Part shown: positions 1 through 8,154 of the stretch, one piece after another
Layout: each line of letters starts with the position of its first letter
Numbering within the stretch: the stretch's first letter is position 1
From: RGIG5327 sp045612485
GTDB taxonomy: Bacteria > Verrucomicrobiota > Lentisphaeria > Victivallales > UBA1829
Length of the DNA: 64,000 nucleotides
Reading direction: 5' to 3'
Assembly (NCBI GenBank): GCA_045612485.1
Contig: JAZKZE010000084.1
Coordinates: 1 to 64,000, forward strand
Position numbers and translations under genes: made by a program
The notes under the pieces: model-generated
Database searches by the model: none
What the model saw: the letters and a program-made list of their open reading frames with translations, nothing else
What the model was told of the DNA's origin: nothing

Positions 1-99
1 TTTGGGGCTCTCTCCTGAAGGTTGCACAAAACAGGATAAAGAAGTATTTTTGAAAAAATCTGACAAAATCACTTTTTTAAAAGCAGATTTCTTTACGCA

Positions 100-138
100 C
101 ATAATTTTGTAAAAATATGCCATTTTTACAAAATTATG
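100..138. repeat. 17-bp perfect inverted repeat
   Basis: Arms at 100-116 and 122-138 are exactly complementary (CATAATTTTGTAAAAAT type), separated by a 5-nt spacer. There is no following U-tract, so it reads better as an operator or cruciform than as a terminator. The half-site TGTAAAAAT recurs in the tandem repeats at 3527-3562. It lies about 70 bp upstream of the promoter of the gene at 284. Confidence 0.7.
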
Positions 139-209
139 GGAGATCTGTGAAAAAATATATATAAATCATTCTGTTTTTTTATCCGGCACAGAGAAATATC
201 TGAAAAGAT

Positions 210-237
210 TTGACTTTCCGGGAAAACGCATTATAGT
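210..237 (+). promoter_or_regulatory. sigma70-type promoter for the 284 gene
   Basis: TTGACT at 210-215 and TATAGT at 232-237 are separated by 16 bp. The predicted start of transcription is about 40 bp upstream of the ATG at 284. Spacing and both hexamers fit a housekeeping promoter. Confidence 0.6.
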
Positions 238-283
238 ATAGGAATTTTTTCAACAAACAGGTTAGTGGAAAGGCCGGAAAATC

Positions 284-796
284 ATGTCATACTGGATACC
301 GTTCAGAAAAAAAGAGAAACAGGATAAGACTCCCGCCGCCATGCTGTCCCTTGAAACAATGTTCCGGCTCCATGAAATCGCCGATGATCTCATCCAGAAC
401 CTTCCGGCAGTCCCCCCGCAGGAAAACTCCATAGCATTTTTCTGCGGCAGCGACTATGGAAAAAGTGTGAAAGAAATGGTGCCGTTTTCCCCGGAAAACA
501 CGATCCGCATGAAAAAGGAGAATGAGCCTTTATACAGTCCTGATCCGGCAGTTTTTACCAATAATGCCCTGTATATTTCCTTTCAGCCGTTTTCCCCGGT
601 ACAGGTCATACCGGAGCTTGCACTCATAGATAAATACAGCCAATACTTCTGTACAGTCCGGGGCAAACTGCATCCGCCGGATTTCTGTACAACCGTCCGT
701 GCCTCCGCCCAGGGCAACTCTTTCGGTCCCTATGCCTTCAAAGGGATCCCGCCCACGCCGCGAAATTGTATTGTCCTCTCAGGAAAATTACCCTGA
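284..796 (+). CDS. hypothetical protein (170 aa)
   Basis: I do not recognise this protein. It is 170 residues with no signal peptide and no membrane segment, and it is rich in proline and phenylalanine (FSPEN, FQPFSPV). A good promoter precedes it (210-237), and an AAAGG ribosome-binding site lies about 10 nt before the ATG. Codon use resembles the neighbouring real genes. It converges on the deacetylase gene on the other strand with a gap of only about 25 bp, which favours a genuine coding end. Function cannot be inferred. Confidence 0.6.
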   Translation: MSYWIPFRKKEKQDKTPAAMLSLETMFRLHEIADDLIQNLPAVPPQENSIAFFCGSDYGKSVKEMVPFSPENTIRMKKENEPLYSPDPAVFTNNALYISFQPFSPVQVIPELALIDKYSQYFCTVRGKLHPPDFCTTVRASAQGNSFGPYAFKGIPPTPRNCIVLSGKLP

Positions 797-821
797 AAAA
801 CATCCGGTATTTCCGGTAAAA

Positions 822-2561
822 TCAGAAGGTAAGCGTTTCCCCGGCATGAAGGATCTCTATTCTGCCGTCTTTTGCAATAAGAATACTTTTTGCCGATTCA
901 TTTCTGACCATTGTTCCATCCGCAGAGTAACGGAGAGAACGGACAGCAAGCACATATTCACAGATATCTTTATTGGTGGCATACCAGATATATTTTTCCT
1001 TTCCGGAAAGTTTCCGGCAGAAATCATCCATCATATCAAAAGCATTGTCCCGGACAAGTTCGGAAACATGTCCCCATACGATAAAGGCTTTCAAATCCTC
1101 TTTTTCATCCAGATGCAGGAATTTATCTGCCAACTCTATTATTCCTTTATTGTGATGACAGGTCTGCTCCCAGCAAAGAAAATCATCCGGCAGATCAAAA
1201 TTCATGGTGGAAACACTTCCCCTTGCATAAATATACCCGCACGCAGCAAGATTTTTTCTTGCATCAGCAACCGCACCGGAAAATGTACCATTGGCGTAAG
1301 CGTGTCCGCAGAGGATCTCATGAAAAACCGTTTCCATAGCTAATCTATCCCCGTAAAGATAGGATAAGACCGCAGAAGGAGCCTGGGCGGCAAAGGAGTA
1401 ATGGAAAAAGCCGTGTCCTGCAACCTCATGCCCTTTATAAACATCCCCCCAGTTTTCCCCGCTATTTTTTAATCCTATCAGGACCCGGGCACTGTTGAGA
1501 TTGAATGTGCCTTTCATACCGTATCTGTCCAGGATCGCTATAAGATCAGAATCTCTCAGATTGCCATCATCGTAACTGAAAGAGAGTGCTTTACGGCAGC
1601 CGCCGGGAAAAAATATCGTACCATCAGCAAAAGAGGAAACATCCCTTTGCGGCAAAGAGATCTCATCAGCTTTTCTGATTTCAAAATCATAATCTTTTTC
1701 CAGAAAAACCCGGTTTTCCACATCCGGGGAAGCATTTTCTTTCTTATGGATATAAAGTCTTTCCCCGGGCTGCAGAAGAATCTTCCTGCTGCAGGAGATA
1801 AGATAAAGATCCTGGGAGGAAATATTTTCCGCCATGGAACTGTCCAGACTCACACGCAATGACCGTACTGCACAGTTATACCGGCAATATTCTTCATCCG
1901 TCATACAGAGGATCTCTTCCGCTTGCAGTTTATCCAGTAACGGCAGAACCTTTTCCTGAAATTCCGTTTCTGTGATCTCATCGGTCAGTAACAGGGAAAA
2001 ATGGGCAAATACGCCTCCATAAGGATCACTCTTCAGGAATCTTTCCAGTACATCACAAGGTACATCGCCATTCATAGACGTATTCTTCAAATCAAAAGCA
2101 TCAAGACAGGGGGAAGCAGCATTGGATACAACAGAGGTAACGGCAAAAGAAAAATCATTTTTCCGCAACAATGAATACAGTTCTTCCCCGGCATATTCCC
2201 CAATCATCGCTCCGCAGCAGAAATTTCCTGAAAAATTTTCAAACTTCCTCTTTATATCTGAAAGCTGTCGGAAAGTCAGAGATTTGCAGGAGGAAAGATC
2301 CGGTACAAAAGCGATATTTTCCGTTCTGAACGTTTCATACCCCTCCAGTTTTTCCGGAGCAAGAAACAATGATACTTTCAGCTTTCTTTTTTCCAGCTCC
2401 CGCAACACCTCTTCCGGAAAACCATTCTTCCTGTGAACAAGACGCAGAGAAAAAAGCCTGTGTTTCCACTGCGGCAGAGTTAAAAAAATCTCACTTCCGT
2501 ACAGAGATTGGAATTTTTTCACATTCTCTTCCAGTATACCAATTTTCCTGTTTTCCATCAT
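822..2561 (-). CDS. polysaccharide deacetylase-like (NodB-fold) protein
   Basis: The C-terminal third carries a NodB homology domain. ALSFSYDDGN corresponds to the TFDDG motif with the catalytic/metal-binding aspartates. A downstream HEVAGHGFFH segment supplies the H-x3-H-type zinc ligands. Such enzymes (CE4 clan) remove N- or O-acetyl groups from polysaccharides. The N-terminal ~330 residues are unassigned. There is no signal peptide, so the protein is probably cytoplasmic. I chose the ATG at 2561 because AGGAAG lies just upstream; an in-frame GTG at 2618 has no properly spaced site. The HTH regulator lies immediately upstream on the same strand, so co-transcription is likely. The substrate is unknown. 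Confidence 0.75.
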   Translation of the reverse strand: MMENRKIGILEENVKKFQSLYGSEIFLTLPQWKHRLFSLRLVHRKNGFPEEVLRELEKRKLKVSLFLAPEKLEGYETFRTENIAFVPDLSSCKSLTFRQLSDIKRKFENFSGNFCCGAMIGEYAGEELYSLLRKNDFSFAVTSVVSNAASPCLDAFDLKNTSMNGDVPCDVLERFLKSDPYGGVFAHFSLLLTDEITETEFQEKVLPLLDKLQAEEILCMTDEEYCRYNCAVRSLRVSLDSSMAENISSQDLYLISCSRKILLQPGERLYIHKKENASPDVENRVFLEKDYDFEIRKADEISLPQRDVSSFADGTIFFPGGCRKALSFSYDDGNLRDSDLIAILDRYGMKGTFNLNSARVLIGLKNSGENWGDVYKGHEVAGHGFFHYSFAAQAPSAVLSYLYGDRLAMETVFHEILCGHAYANGTFSGAVADARKNLAACGYIYARGSVSTMNFDLPDDFLCWEQTCHHNKGIIELADKFLHLDEKEDLKAFIVWGHVSELVRDNAFDMMDDFCRKLSGKEKYIWYATNKDICEYVLAVRSLRYSADGTMVRNESAKSILIAKDGRIEILHAGETLTF

Positions 2562-2620
2562 TTCTTCCTGCACGTTATTTCCGGGTTCCCCAGCAGAAAC
2601 ATCTGAAAGGGGAATCACCC

Positions 2621-3301
2621 TTATTTAAACTTGATATTTGCCTCAAGAACCGGATAGATCCAGTCCAAAAGTCCCGCAGAAGAAGCTCCTTTCTCCCACA
2701 GAACAACCTCTGCGTCACTTTTGCCGTAGGGAATAAGTTTGTAAGTATCGTCATCCTGCCGGAAGATATAAAAAGACGCTTCAGAAGCATCTTTACATTT
2801 CACAACAGCAAGTTCCCCGCTTACCGGAGGTCTTCCGCTTTCCACAAGAAGAGTACTTCCCTGTGTAAAGATCTCATTTTTTCCATTTTCCTCGATCCGC
2901 AAAGCAAAAGCCCCGGCAGTTCCAACTGTATTGAAAAAGAAGTTGCCAAGAGAATATTCCTGGAGAAAAGCAGCAGTGCTTATCACGTTGGGATCAAAAA
3001 AAGCAAGTTTTCTGATACTCACCACCGGATAGGATTTCGGTCTGCTCCCATAGGAATTTTTCCGTTCCCTGACCAGCACGCCTTTTCCGGAAGGATCTCC
3101 TGCTTTACTGCTGAGATAGGGACGCAGTTTTTTGCGGAGACAACTTCCCCAGACCTGATTATTGATACTGGTGGTTTTGCCGGTTTTCCAGAAAAAAACA
3201 GTACTGTGGGATACCCCCAGTTCCTTGGCAAATTTATATATGCTTCCGGAATCATTGATCGCACATTCCAAAGCCTCAAGGATCTCCTGTGTGATTTTCA
3301 T
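2621..3301 (-). CDS. HTH repressor with degenerate S24/LexA-like domain
   Basis: Residues ~1-50 resemble a lambda-repressor/XRE or CopG-like DNA-binding region (FAKELGVSHSTVFFWKTG is a helix-turn-helix). The C-terminal ~120 residues follow the S24 peptidase/LexA beta fold (FTQGSTLLVES, PPVSGELAVVK, YKLIPYG), which normally mediates dimerisation and RecA-stimulated self-cleavage. The catalytic Ser in the usual GDSM motif is absent (ALRIEENGK occupies that place), so autocleavage is unlikely. A strong GGGAGGG site precedes the ATG. Its upstream region carries three tandem 12-bp repeats that are plausible autoregulatory operators. It probably controls the adjacent deacetylase gene. Confidence 0.7.
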   Translation of the reverse strand: MKITQEILEALECAINDSGSIYKFAKELGVSHSTVFFWKTGKTTSINNQVWGSCLRKKLRPYLSSKAGDPSGKGVLVRERKNSYGSRPKSYPVVSIRKLAFFDPNVISTAAFLQEYSLGNFFFNTVGTAGAFALRIEENGKNEIFTQGSTLLVESGRPPVSGELAVVKCKDASEASFYIFRQDDDTYKLIPYGKSDAEVVLWEKGASSAGLLDWIYPVLEANIKFK

Positions 3302-3664
3302 TTTCCCTCCCTCAGATTTTTTTGCAGGTAAATGTTTTGCTGTATCATTAAGATAGCATAGAACAAATTCTTTTCAATCCAAAGTTTAAAAATATTGTTT
3401 TTTTTATATTTTCTTTAAATTTCCCCGTTTTATTAAAACGGCATCCCTCTGTCCGGTATTAAGCATTTTTCAAAAAAACTTCAACATTTTTTACACCATT
3501 CATTGCGGAATATATGTGTTTATCCGTGTAAAAATTTCTGTAAAAATTTCTGTAAAAGTTTCTTTCTATATCAACAGACAGTAAAAAAGTAACTTTGTTT
3601 TCTGAAAAAAAGAGGAACTCTTGAAAATCCCTCAAGTGTCCCTTTCTTTATCACGGACATATCC
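3302..3664. other. AT-rich intergenic/regulatory region
   Basis: About 360 bp without a credible gene between the ends of two minus-strand transcripts. It must hold the promoter of the HTH regulator. It contains the tandem repeats at 3527-3562 and an inverse-oriented TTTTTTACA at about 3487. No RNA gene or terminator is recognised. Confidence 0.5.
3527..3562. repeat. three tandem 12-bp repeats (TGTAAAAATTTC)
   Basis: Two identical copies at 3527-3538 and 3539-3550 are followed by a third with one substitution (TGTAAAAGTTTC) at 3551-3562. A 12-bp period is close to one helical turn, which suits cooperative repressor binding on one DNA face. The half-site matches that of the palindrome at 100-138. 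Confidence 0.75.
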
Positions 3665-4543
3665 TCATCTGTTGAACAGGATCGCCAGTACGGAAAAAAT
3701 AATGGTAAGATACCAGCAGAACGTGCGTTTTTCCTTCATAAAAAAGGTTGACAGCAGTCCGGCAGTAAGAATGGAAGAAGCATTGCTCAGAGCAAAAAAT
3801 ACCACAGCAGGCGCTCTGGGGACAACAAAAAGGGCAAGAACGAAAGAAAGCAAGGCACATACTGTCACGATCCCGCCGCCAAACCAGGCATATTTATTAA
3901 ACTGCCAGGAACGGGACAATGTCAGGTCAAGGGAAGCCCCCAGTCCGATAAAGATATAGGTGAAACACATAATAAGATTCCCGTTGATCTCCAGAAGATT
4001 TTTACCGCTCTCTCCCTGCATGGTCACAGCGGCATACTTCAGCCCCACATTCAAAATACTTATGCACACAAGAATGGCAATAAGAAGTCCGCCGTAGATC
4101 AATCTGCCCTTGAGAGATTCAGTTTTCTTTCCTCCGGAAGTATTGCATGCCGCAGCAAGAATGGCACAAATGGTAAAAAACAGGGCAAAATACTGCCAGA
4201 AAGAAAGTTTTTCTCCGAGAAAGATTCCGGAATAAATGATCACAGGAATAAAATTCAATGACTGGGCACACCATGCAGGGGAAAGAGGCCCCAATTTCAA
4301 AGCAACCCGTAAAAGCCGGATACCCAGATACTGGGTAAGTCCGAAAAGCGCGCCGCCGAAAACCGCAAACAAAGTAAGCTCTTTCCACTCATTCCAGCCG
4401 AGAAGCCCGAATACGATCATTCCGAAAACGGAGAGAAGTGCGGCGGACTGAATGGGATACACATTTCCCATTCCGCCGATTTTATACCCGATACCGCATC
4501 CACCGGTAAGAGTTCCGGCAAGAATACTTAAAAGAGCGTTCAT
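3665..4543 (-). CDS. EamA/DMT-superfamily transporter
   Basis: An integral membrane protein of 292 residues with about ten hydrophobic helices, organised as two five-helix halves. It has the small-residue-rich, charge-poor helices typical of drug/metabolite transporter superfamily permeases (N-terminal ILAGTLTGGCGIGYKIG). The overall pattern resembles the RhaT/EamA group, which exports or imports sugars and metabolites. No substrate can be named. It stands alone between intergenic gaps on the minus strand and could handle sugars released by neighbouring enzymes. Confidence 0.7.
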   Translation of the reverse strand: MNALLSILAGTLTGGCGIGYKIGGMGNVYPIQSAALLSVFGMIVFGLLGWNEWKELTLFAVFGGALFGLTQYLGIRLLRVALKLGPLSPAWCAQSLNFIPVIIYSGIFLGEKLSFWQYFALFFTICAILAAACNTSGGKKTESLKGRLIYGGLLIAILVCISILNVGLKYAAVTMQGESGKNLLEINGNLIMCFTYIFIGLGASLDLTLSRSWQFNKYAWFGGGIVTVCALLSFVLALFVVPRAPAVVFFALSNASSILTAGLLSTFFMKEKRTFCWYLTIIFSVLAILFNR

Positions 4544-4634
4544 TTTTTATCCTGTTTTTAATTTATTATTCAACTCAAAAAGGAGCAGTTAATATACAAC
4601 AGGATAAAAAAATATCAAATCAAAAGACCGGAAA

Positions 4635-6416
4635 CTATTGTTTATTTTCCTCATTTTTCAGTTTTTCCAGATCTTGAGCATAACGGGTGAGTCCGGGGTC
4701 GATCCTTACAATATTTTCCAAAGCCCCCCGTAGCAGTTTCTTATCCCCAGTCAGCTGAGCCTTCAGTGCCATTGCGGTATAGTATCCGATATTTTTCAGA
4801 GCAATTTTTTCACATTCAAGGAAATATTTATCCAGATATTCCAATGCATCCTTTTTCATACCGTGATATGCGGCAGTCAATGCCATATTCCTGTAAAGGT
4901 ATATTCTGTATTCCCGTTCGATTTTCAGACTGGAAGTTTCCCTTTCACTCTTTTTTATAAACTGTACAGAAAGTTTATAAAAGGGAAGAGCGGCTCTGTA
5001 ATCATTATTCAGCACACAGCAATGCAAAGGAAGATAAGCGGTAAAAGGCCGCAATGCCTGTGCATATCTTTCAGGATATTTGTTCCAGTCCCGGATAAGT
5101 CTGGAAGTGACCGCTCCCAGAAGGGCTGTATCACCGGTAACGATAGCGGAATGGGATCCCACTGTATATAATTTCAGATTGGAGAGTTCTTTATCCTTCA
5201 AAGCCCTTGCAAACAGTCTGCCGGTATCTTCCCAATAGGGCAGATAGAGGAAGCTCTGAATGAAAAATATCCCGCTGAGAAGCAGTACCCCCGTGCAGAT
5301 AATGCCGGAGGACTTTGGAAAAAGCCGCAGAGTCCTTTCACAAAGCAATACAAGAAATCCGCATACAGAAATGGAAACAAGATAATTATATCTGTCACAG
5401 TAATCAAAATTGGTATAATTGAGCATCCCCAGAACAGGTACCATAAGTCCGCCAATAATCAGAAACCACCCCAGGATCTTTTTCCATCCCAGTCCGGCTT
5501 TCCAGCCCCAGAAAATAAATGTACATGCCATCAAACCGCCGCCGAGAAAAACTTTCCAGTAATAATGCCACTTCTGCAAAAGCGGCGGATAGATGGGATG
5601 GATCTGCGGAACAAGGGAGGTAAGGGGATACCAGAAAATATTATGAATGGGAATAAGGTAATTACGTTCCAGTCCTCCGGGGAAGTCCTTTGCCGTTATG
5701 ATATAGGAAATAACCAGAATGATCCCGCAGGAAACAAGGGGAAGAAGCAGAAGTTTGAGATACTCTTTCAGAGAGTGTTTTTTGCCCCACGCACAGATAA
5801 GAAATACGATCATGACCCCGGGCAGCGGTACGGTGGAAGGTTTGGTCAGCAGAGCAAGGACAGCAAATATTGTGGAAAATACGGGAAGAGTCTTCTTTTC
5901 TGCATTCCGCATAAAAAGATAGAAGGAAAAGATGGCAAAAGCCCCGCTCAACACATCTTTACGTTCCGTTATCCAGATCACAGACTCCACTTTCTGGGGA
6001 TTGAGCGCCCATAACATACAGCCGGCGAAGGCAAGAAACGGACGGATACCGAATCTTTTGAATATGAAATACAGCGTACCTGTACTGAATATATGAAGCA
6101 GAAGATTATGGATGTGATACCCCAAAGGAGCTTTTCCGAAAAAAAGATTATCCACCATCAGGGAGACCATGGTCATGGGAGTATAAAGATCCTGAAAGGT
6201 ATTGGAGAAATATGCTGCAAGGTTCTGCCATGTAAAATCCATGCGGAGATTGACCAGAACAAAATTACCGTCATCCCACAGCGGCAGAAAGGGAAAATGC
6301 ATGAAGGGCCCGTAAAGCAGACATGTTACAGCAAAGATCAGAAAAAGATATAAAAAATCTTTCTTGTATTTCTGCAAAAAAGCCGGAAGGGGAAAATTGT
6401 ATTTCATCTCATTCAT
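4635..6416 (-). CDS. GT-C-type membrane glycosyltransferase-like protein with C-terminal helical repeats
   Basis: About 400 residues of multiple membrane helices follow a short N terminus. The first periplasmic loop contains LPLWDDGNFV; the acidic pair after a first helix is typical of GT-C/PMT (O-mannosyltransferase, TMTC-like) enzymes that use lipid-linked sugars. Later motifs (PLGYHIHNLLLHI, LWALNPQKVESVIW, ERKDVLSG) match the TMTC-like bacterial family. The C-terminal ~170 residues are soluble and helical, probably TPR-like. It follows the lipoprotein gene after a 21-nt gap, so the two form an operon. The acceptor substrate is unknown. Confidence 0.7.
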   Translation of the reverse strand: MNEMKYNFPLPAFLQKYKKDFLYLFLIFAVTCLLYGPFMHFPFLPLWDDGNFVLVNLRMDFTWQNLAAYFSNTFQDLYTPMTMVSLMVDNLFFGKAPLGYHIHNLLLHIFSTGTLYFIFKRFGIRPFLAFAGCMLWALNPQKVESVIWITERKDVLSGAFAIFSFYLFMRNAEKKTLPVFSTIFAVLALLTKPSTVPLPGVMIVFLICAWGKKHSLKEYLKLLLLPLVSCGIILVISYIITAKDFPGGLERNYLIPIHNIFWYPLTSLVPQIHPIYPPLLQKWHYYWKVFLGGGLMACTFIFWGWKAGLGWKKILGWFLIIGGLMVPVLGMLNYTNFDYCDRYNYLVSISVCGFLVLLCERTLRLFPKSSGIICTGVLLLSGIFFIQSFLYLPYWEDTGRLFARALKDKELSNLKLYTVGSHSAIVTGDTALLGAVTSRLIRDWNKYPERYAQALRPFTAYLPLHCCVLNNDYRAALPFYKLSVQFIKKSERETSSLKIEREYRIYLYRNMALTAAYHGMKKDALEYLDKYFLECEKIALKNIGYYTAMALKAQLTGDKKLLRGALENIVRIDPGLTRYAQDLEKLKNEENKQ

Positions 6417-6437
6417 ATTTTCAATACCTGTTTTCTG

Positions 6438-7112
6438 TTATTTTTCCGGAGAAAATCCGATGGAAGAAAAGAAATCTTCAGCATATTTCATTGTTTTACC
6501 GGAAAGGACCGGCCCCCGTTCCGTATATTCCGCGCAGAAACGGTCGATACCGCCTTTGGGCCATACAAACCTGTATCCGGTGGAATAAATCTTCTGCGGA
6601 CGGACAGTGGGAGCATTTTTTCCGGGGGAAGCTACAGCAGTAAGTTCATATTCCACAGCTTTGATCCCGAATTTCTCCGTAATGCGGCTTTCATAGGAAA
6701 GGATGCGGATATTGGGGGCGATATTCTGGAATTCCCTGTCAAGAGCGGCTTTTTCCTGTTCAATGGAGGAACACAATCCATGGGTCTTATCCCACATGAC
6801 CACTCCGACAATGGAAAGCTCCGGTTTGGAGGGATCGGCTTTTTCCCATATTGCCCGCAAAGGAGTCTGGGCTATACGGGGAACATTCCACTTATTATCA
6901 TTTTTATAATGATCCATTGTAAAATTTTTATACCGGACACCCCGGAAAAAACGGTTTTCCGGTATTTTTCCTGTTTTCTGCCATTTTGCAAGATCCAGGT
7001 AAGGATCTTCCTCCACATGCAGACAGCCGGACAATACCCCGGCACAAACTATACCGCAGACAAACCATAATACCCTGCACGCTTTTTTATTTATTCCTTC
7101 CGGAAAACTCAT
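6438..7112 (-). CDS. putative lipoprotein
   Basis: A 224-residue protein with a lipoprotein signal: a positively charged start, a hydrophobic stretch and the lipobox LSGC about 30 residues in. The mature part has no recognised domain. I placed the start at 7112, where AAGGAG precedes the ATG by 6 nt; an upstream in-frame ATG at 7145 would lengthen the n-region unnaturally. The gene is first in a two-gene transcript with the GT-C protein, which suggests a cell-envelope role. It is divergent from the WaaP-like kinase across a palindrome. Confidence 0.65.
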   Translation of the reverse strand: MSFPEGINKKACRVLWFVCGIVCAGVLSGCLHVEEDPYLDLAKWQKTGKIPENRFFRGVRYKNFTMDHYKNDNKWNVPRIAQTPLRAIWEKADPSKPELSIVGVVMWDKTHGLCSSIEQEKAALDREFQNIAPNIRILSYESRITEKFGIKAVEYELTAVASPGKNAPTVRPQKIYSTGYRFVWPKGGIDRFCAEYTERGPVLSGKTMKYAEDFFSSIGFSPEK

Positions 7113-7160
7113 TTTTTTCTCCTTTATCCCATTTCTGTTTTTCATTTTCCTTAAAACGGC

Positions 7161-7177
7161 ATGAAAACAGTTTTCAT
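7161..7177. promoter_or_regulatory. perfect 17-bp palindrome in divergent promoter region
   Basis: ATGAAAAC-A-GTTTTCAT is a perfect dyad with a single central base. It lies between the divergent lipoprotein and WaaP-like genes, just upstream of a TATAAT hexamer at 7191-7196, so a bound protein could block both promoters. The regulator is unknown. Confidence 0.5.
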
Positions 7178-7236
7178 TGCTTGATTTTGATATAATTTAT
7201 GCTATTTTACAGAAAAATCAACTTGACGGAGCAAAA

Positions 7237-8073
7237 ATGTGGACAGAAAAAGATAAAATCATAAAAGATATTAAAGCAAACAGAGAAAAATACGGCTCAG
7301 ACAGGGGCAGGATTTTCAGAACAGGGTGTAAGGATCTCAACTGCGCCGGACTTCTTGAAAGCGGAAAGATCCTGAAGGACTCCCATACGGTGACTGCCGC
7401 TGTAAATGGAGAATATTTCATCAAGAGATACAATACAAAAAACTTCTGGAAAAAACTCAAACGTCTTTTACAGTTCCCCCGTTCCTTTCTCTCCTTTGCC
7501 GCAGCAGTAAAACTTGCGGAAAATAATATTCCCACTCCGGAAGCATTGTATGCGGACAGATTCTTTCTTGTCAATTCCCTTCTTCCGGAAAATTTTCTGT
7601 ATCCGGTTCTTTTCACAAAACCGGAAAAGATCCTGTATTTTGCCGTTGTCCTTGCTCGTATGCACAATAACGGGATCTATCACGGGGATTTGAGTTTACG
7701 CAATATTTATCTTACAAAAGAAGGCAGATTCGGTCTGATCGACCTTGACGGAGCCCGTTTATATAAAGGAATGGTTCCGGAAAATATGCGGACAGCGGAT
7801 ATTGCCCGTTTTGTTTCCTCCTACTGTCTGCTCGCCCAGAAAGATAATGATGTGGAAACAAGTACAAATAAATTTCTTGCCATCTATGAAAAAGCGGCAG
7901 GTATTTCCATTCCCCGCAGCCCCCTTGCTTCAAAAATTGCCGGTCTCATGAAAAAAACCGACATGAAATGGCTGAAAGTTTATCTTGCGGAAAACGGCAA
8001 TACCATCCCGGATATAGCAGAAGCTGAAAAAATTCTTTCCTCCCTTCCGGAAATCAGGGCAGAAAATCTGTAA
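7237..8073 (+). CDS. WaaP/Kdo-kinase-like lipopolysaccharide kinase family protein
   Basis: A protein-kinase-fold protein of 278 residues. YFIKRYN supplies the probable ATP-binding lysine, YHGDLSLRNI is the catalytic loop and FGLIDLDG the metal-binding aspartate segment. This is the WaaP/KdkA/InaA-type layout, whose members phosphorylate heptose or Kdo in the lipopolysaccharide core. The start at 7237 follows a GGAG site; an upstream ATG at 7177 is less likely. Divergent transcription from a lipoprotein/GT-C operon supports a role in the cell envelope. The exact substrate is not determinable. Confidence 0.75.
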   Translation: MWTEKDKIIKDIKANREKYGSDRGRIFRTGCKDLNCAGLLESGKILKDSHTVTAAVNGEYFIKRYNTKNFWKKLKRLLQFPRSFLSFAAAVKLAENNIPTPEALYADRFFLVNSLLPENFLYPVLFTKPEKILYFAVVLARMHNNGIYHGDLSLRNIYLTKEGRFGLIDLDGARLYKGMVPENMRTADIARFVSSYCLLAQKDNDVETSTNKFLAIYEKAAGISIPRSPLASKIAGLMKKTDMKWLKVYLAENGNTIPDIAEAEKILSSLPEIRAENL

Positions 8074-8089
8074 AACACAGCAAAAAATC

Positions 8090-8134
8090 AAAAGATATTA
8101 TGAGAGACACAAGAGGTCTCTCATAATATCTTTT
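8090..8134. terminator. bidirectional Rho-independent terminator
   Basis: A perfect 19-bp stem (8090-8108 with 8116-8134) and 7-nt loop, flanked by A-rich and T-rich runs. It lies between the convergent ends of the WaaP-like gene and the glycan operon and can serve both directions. Confidence 0.9.
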
Positions 8135-8154
8135 TTATTACCTGTCAGGCAGCG

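Noticed and set aside
2561..2618. GTG start for the deacetylase at 2618
   Set aside because: It lacks a spaced ribosome-binding site; AGGAAG precedes the ATG at 2561.
3527..3562. CRISPR array
   Set aside because: Repeats are only 12 bp, with no spacers and no cas genes.
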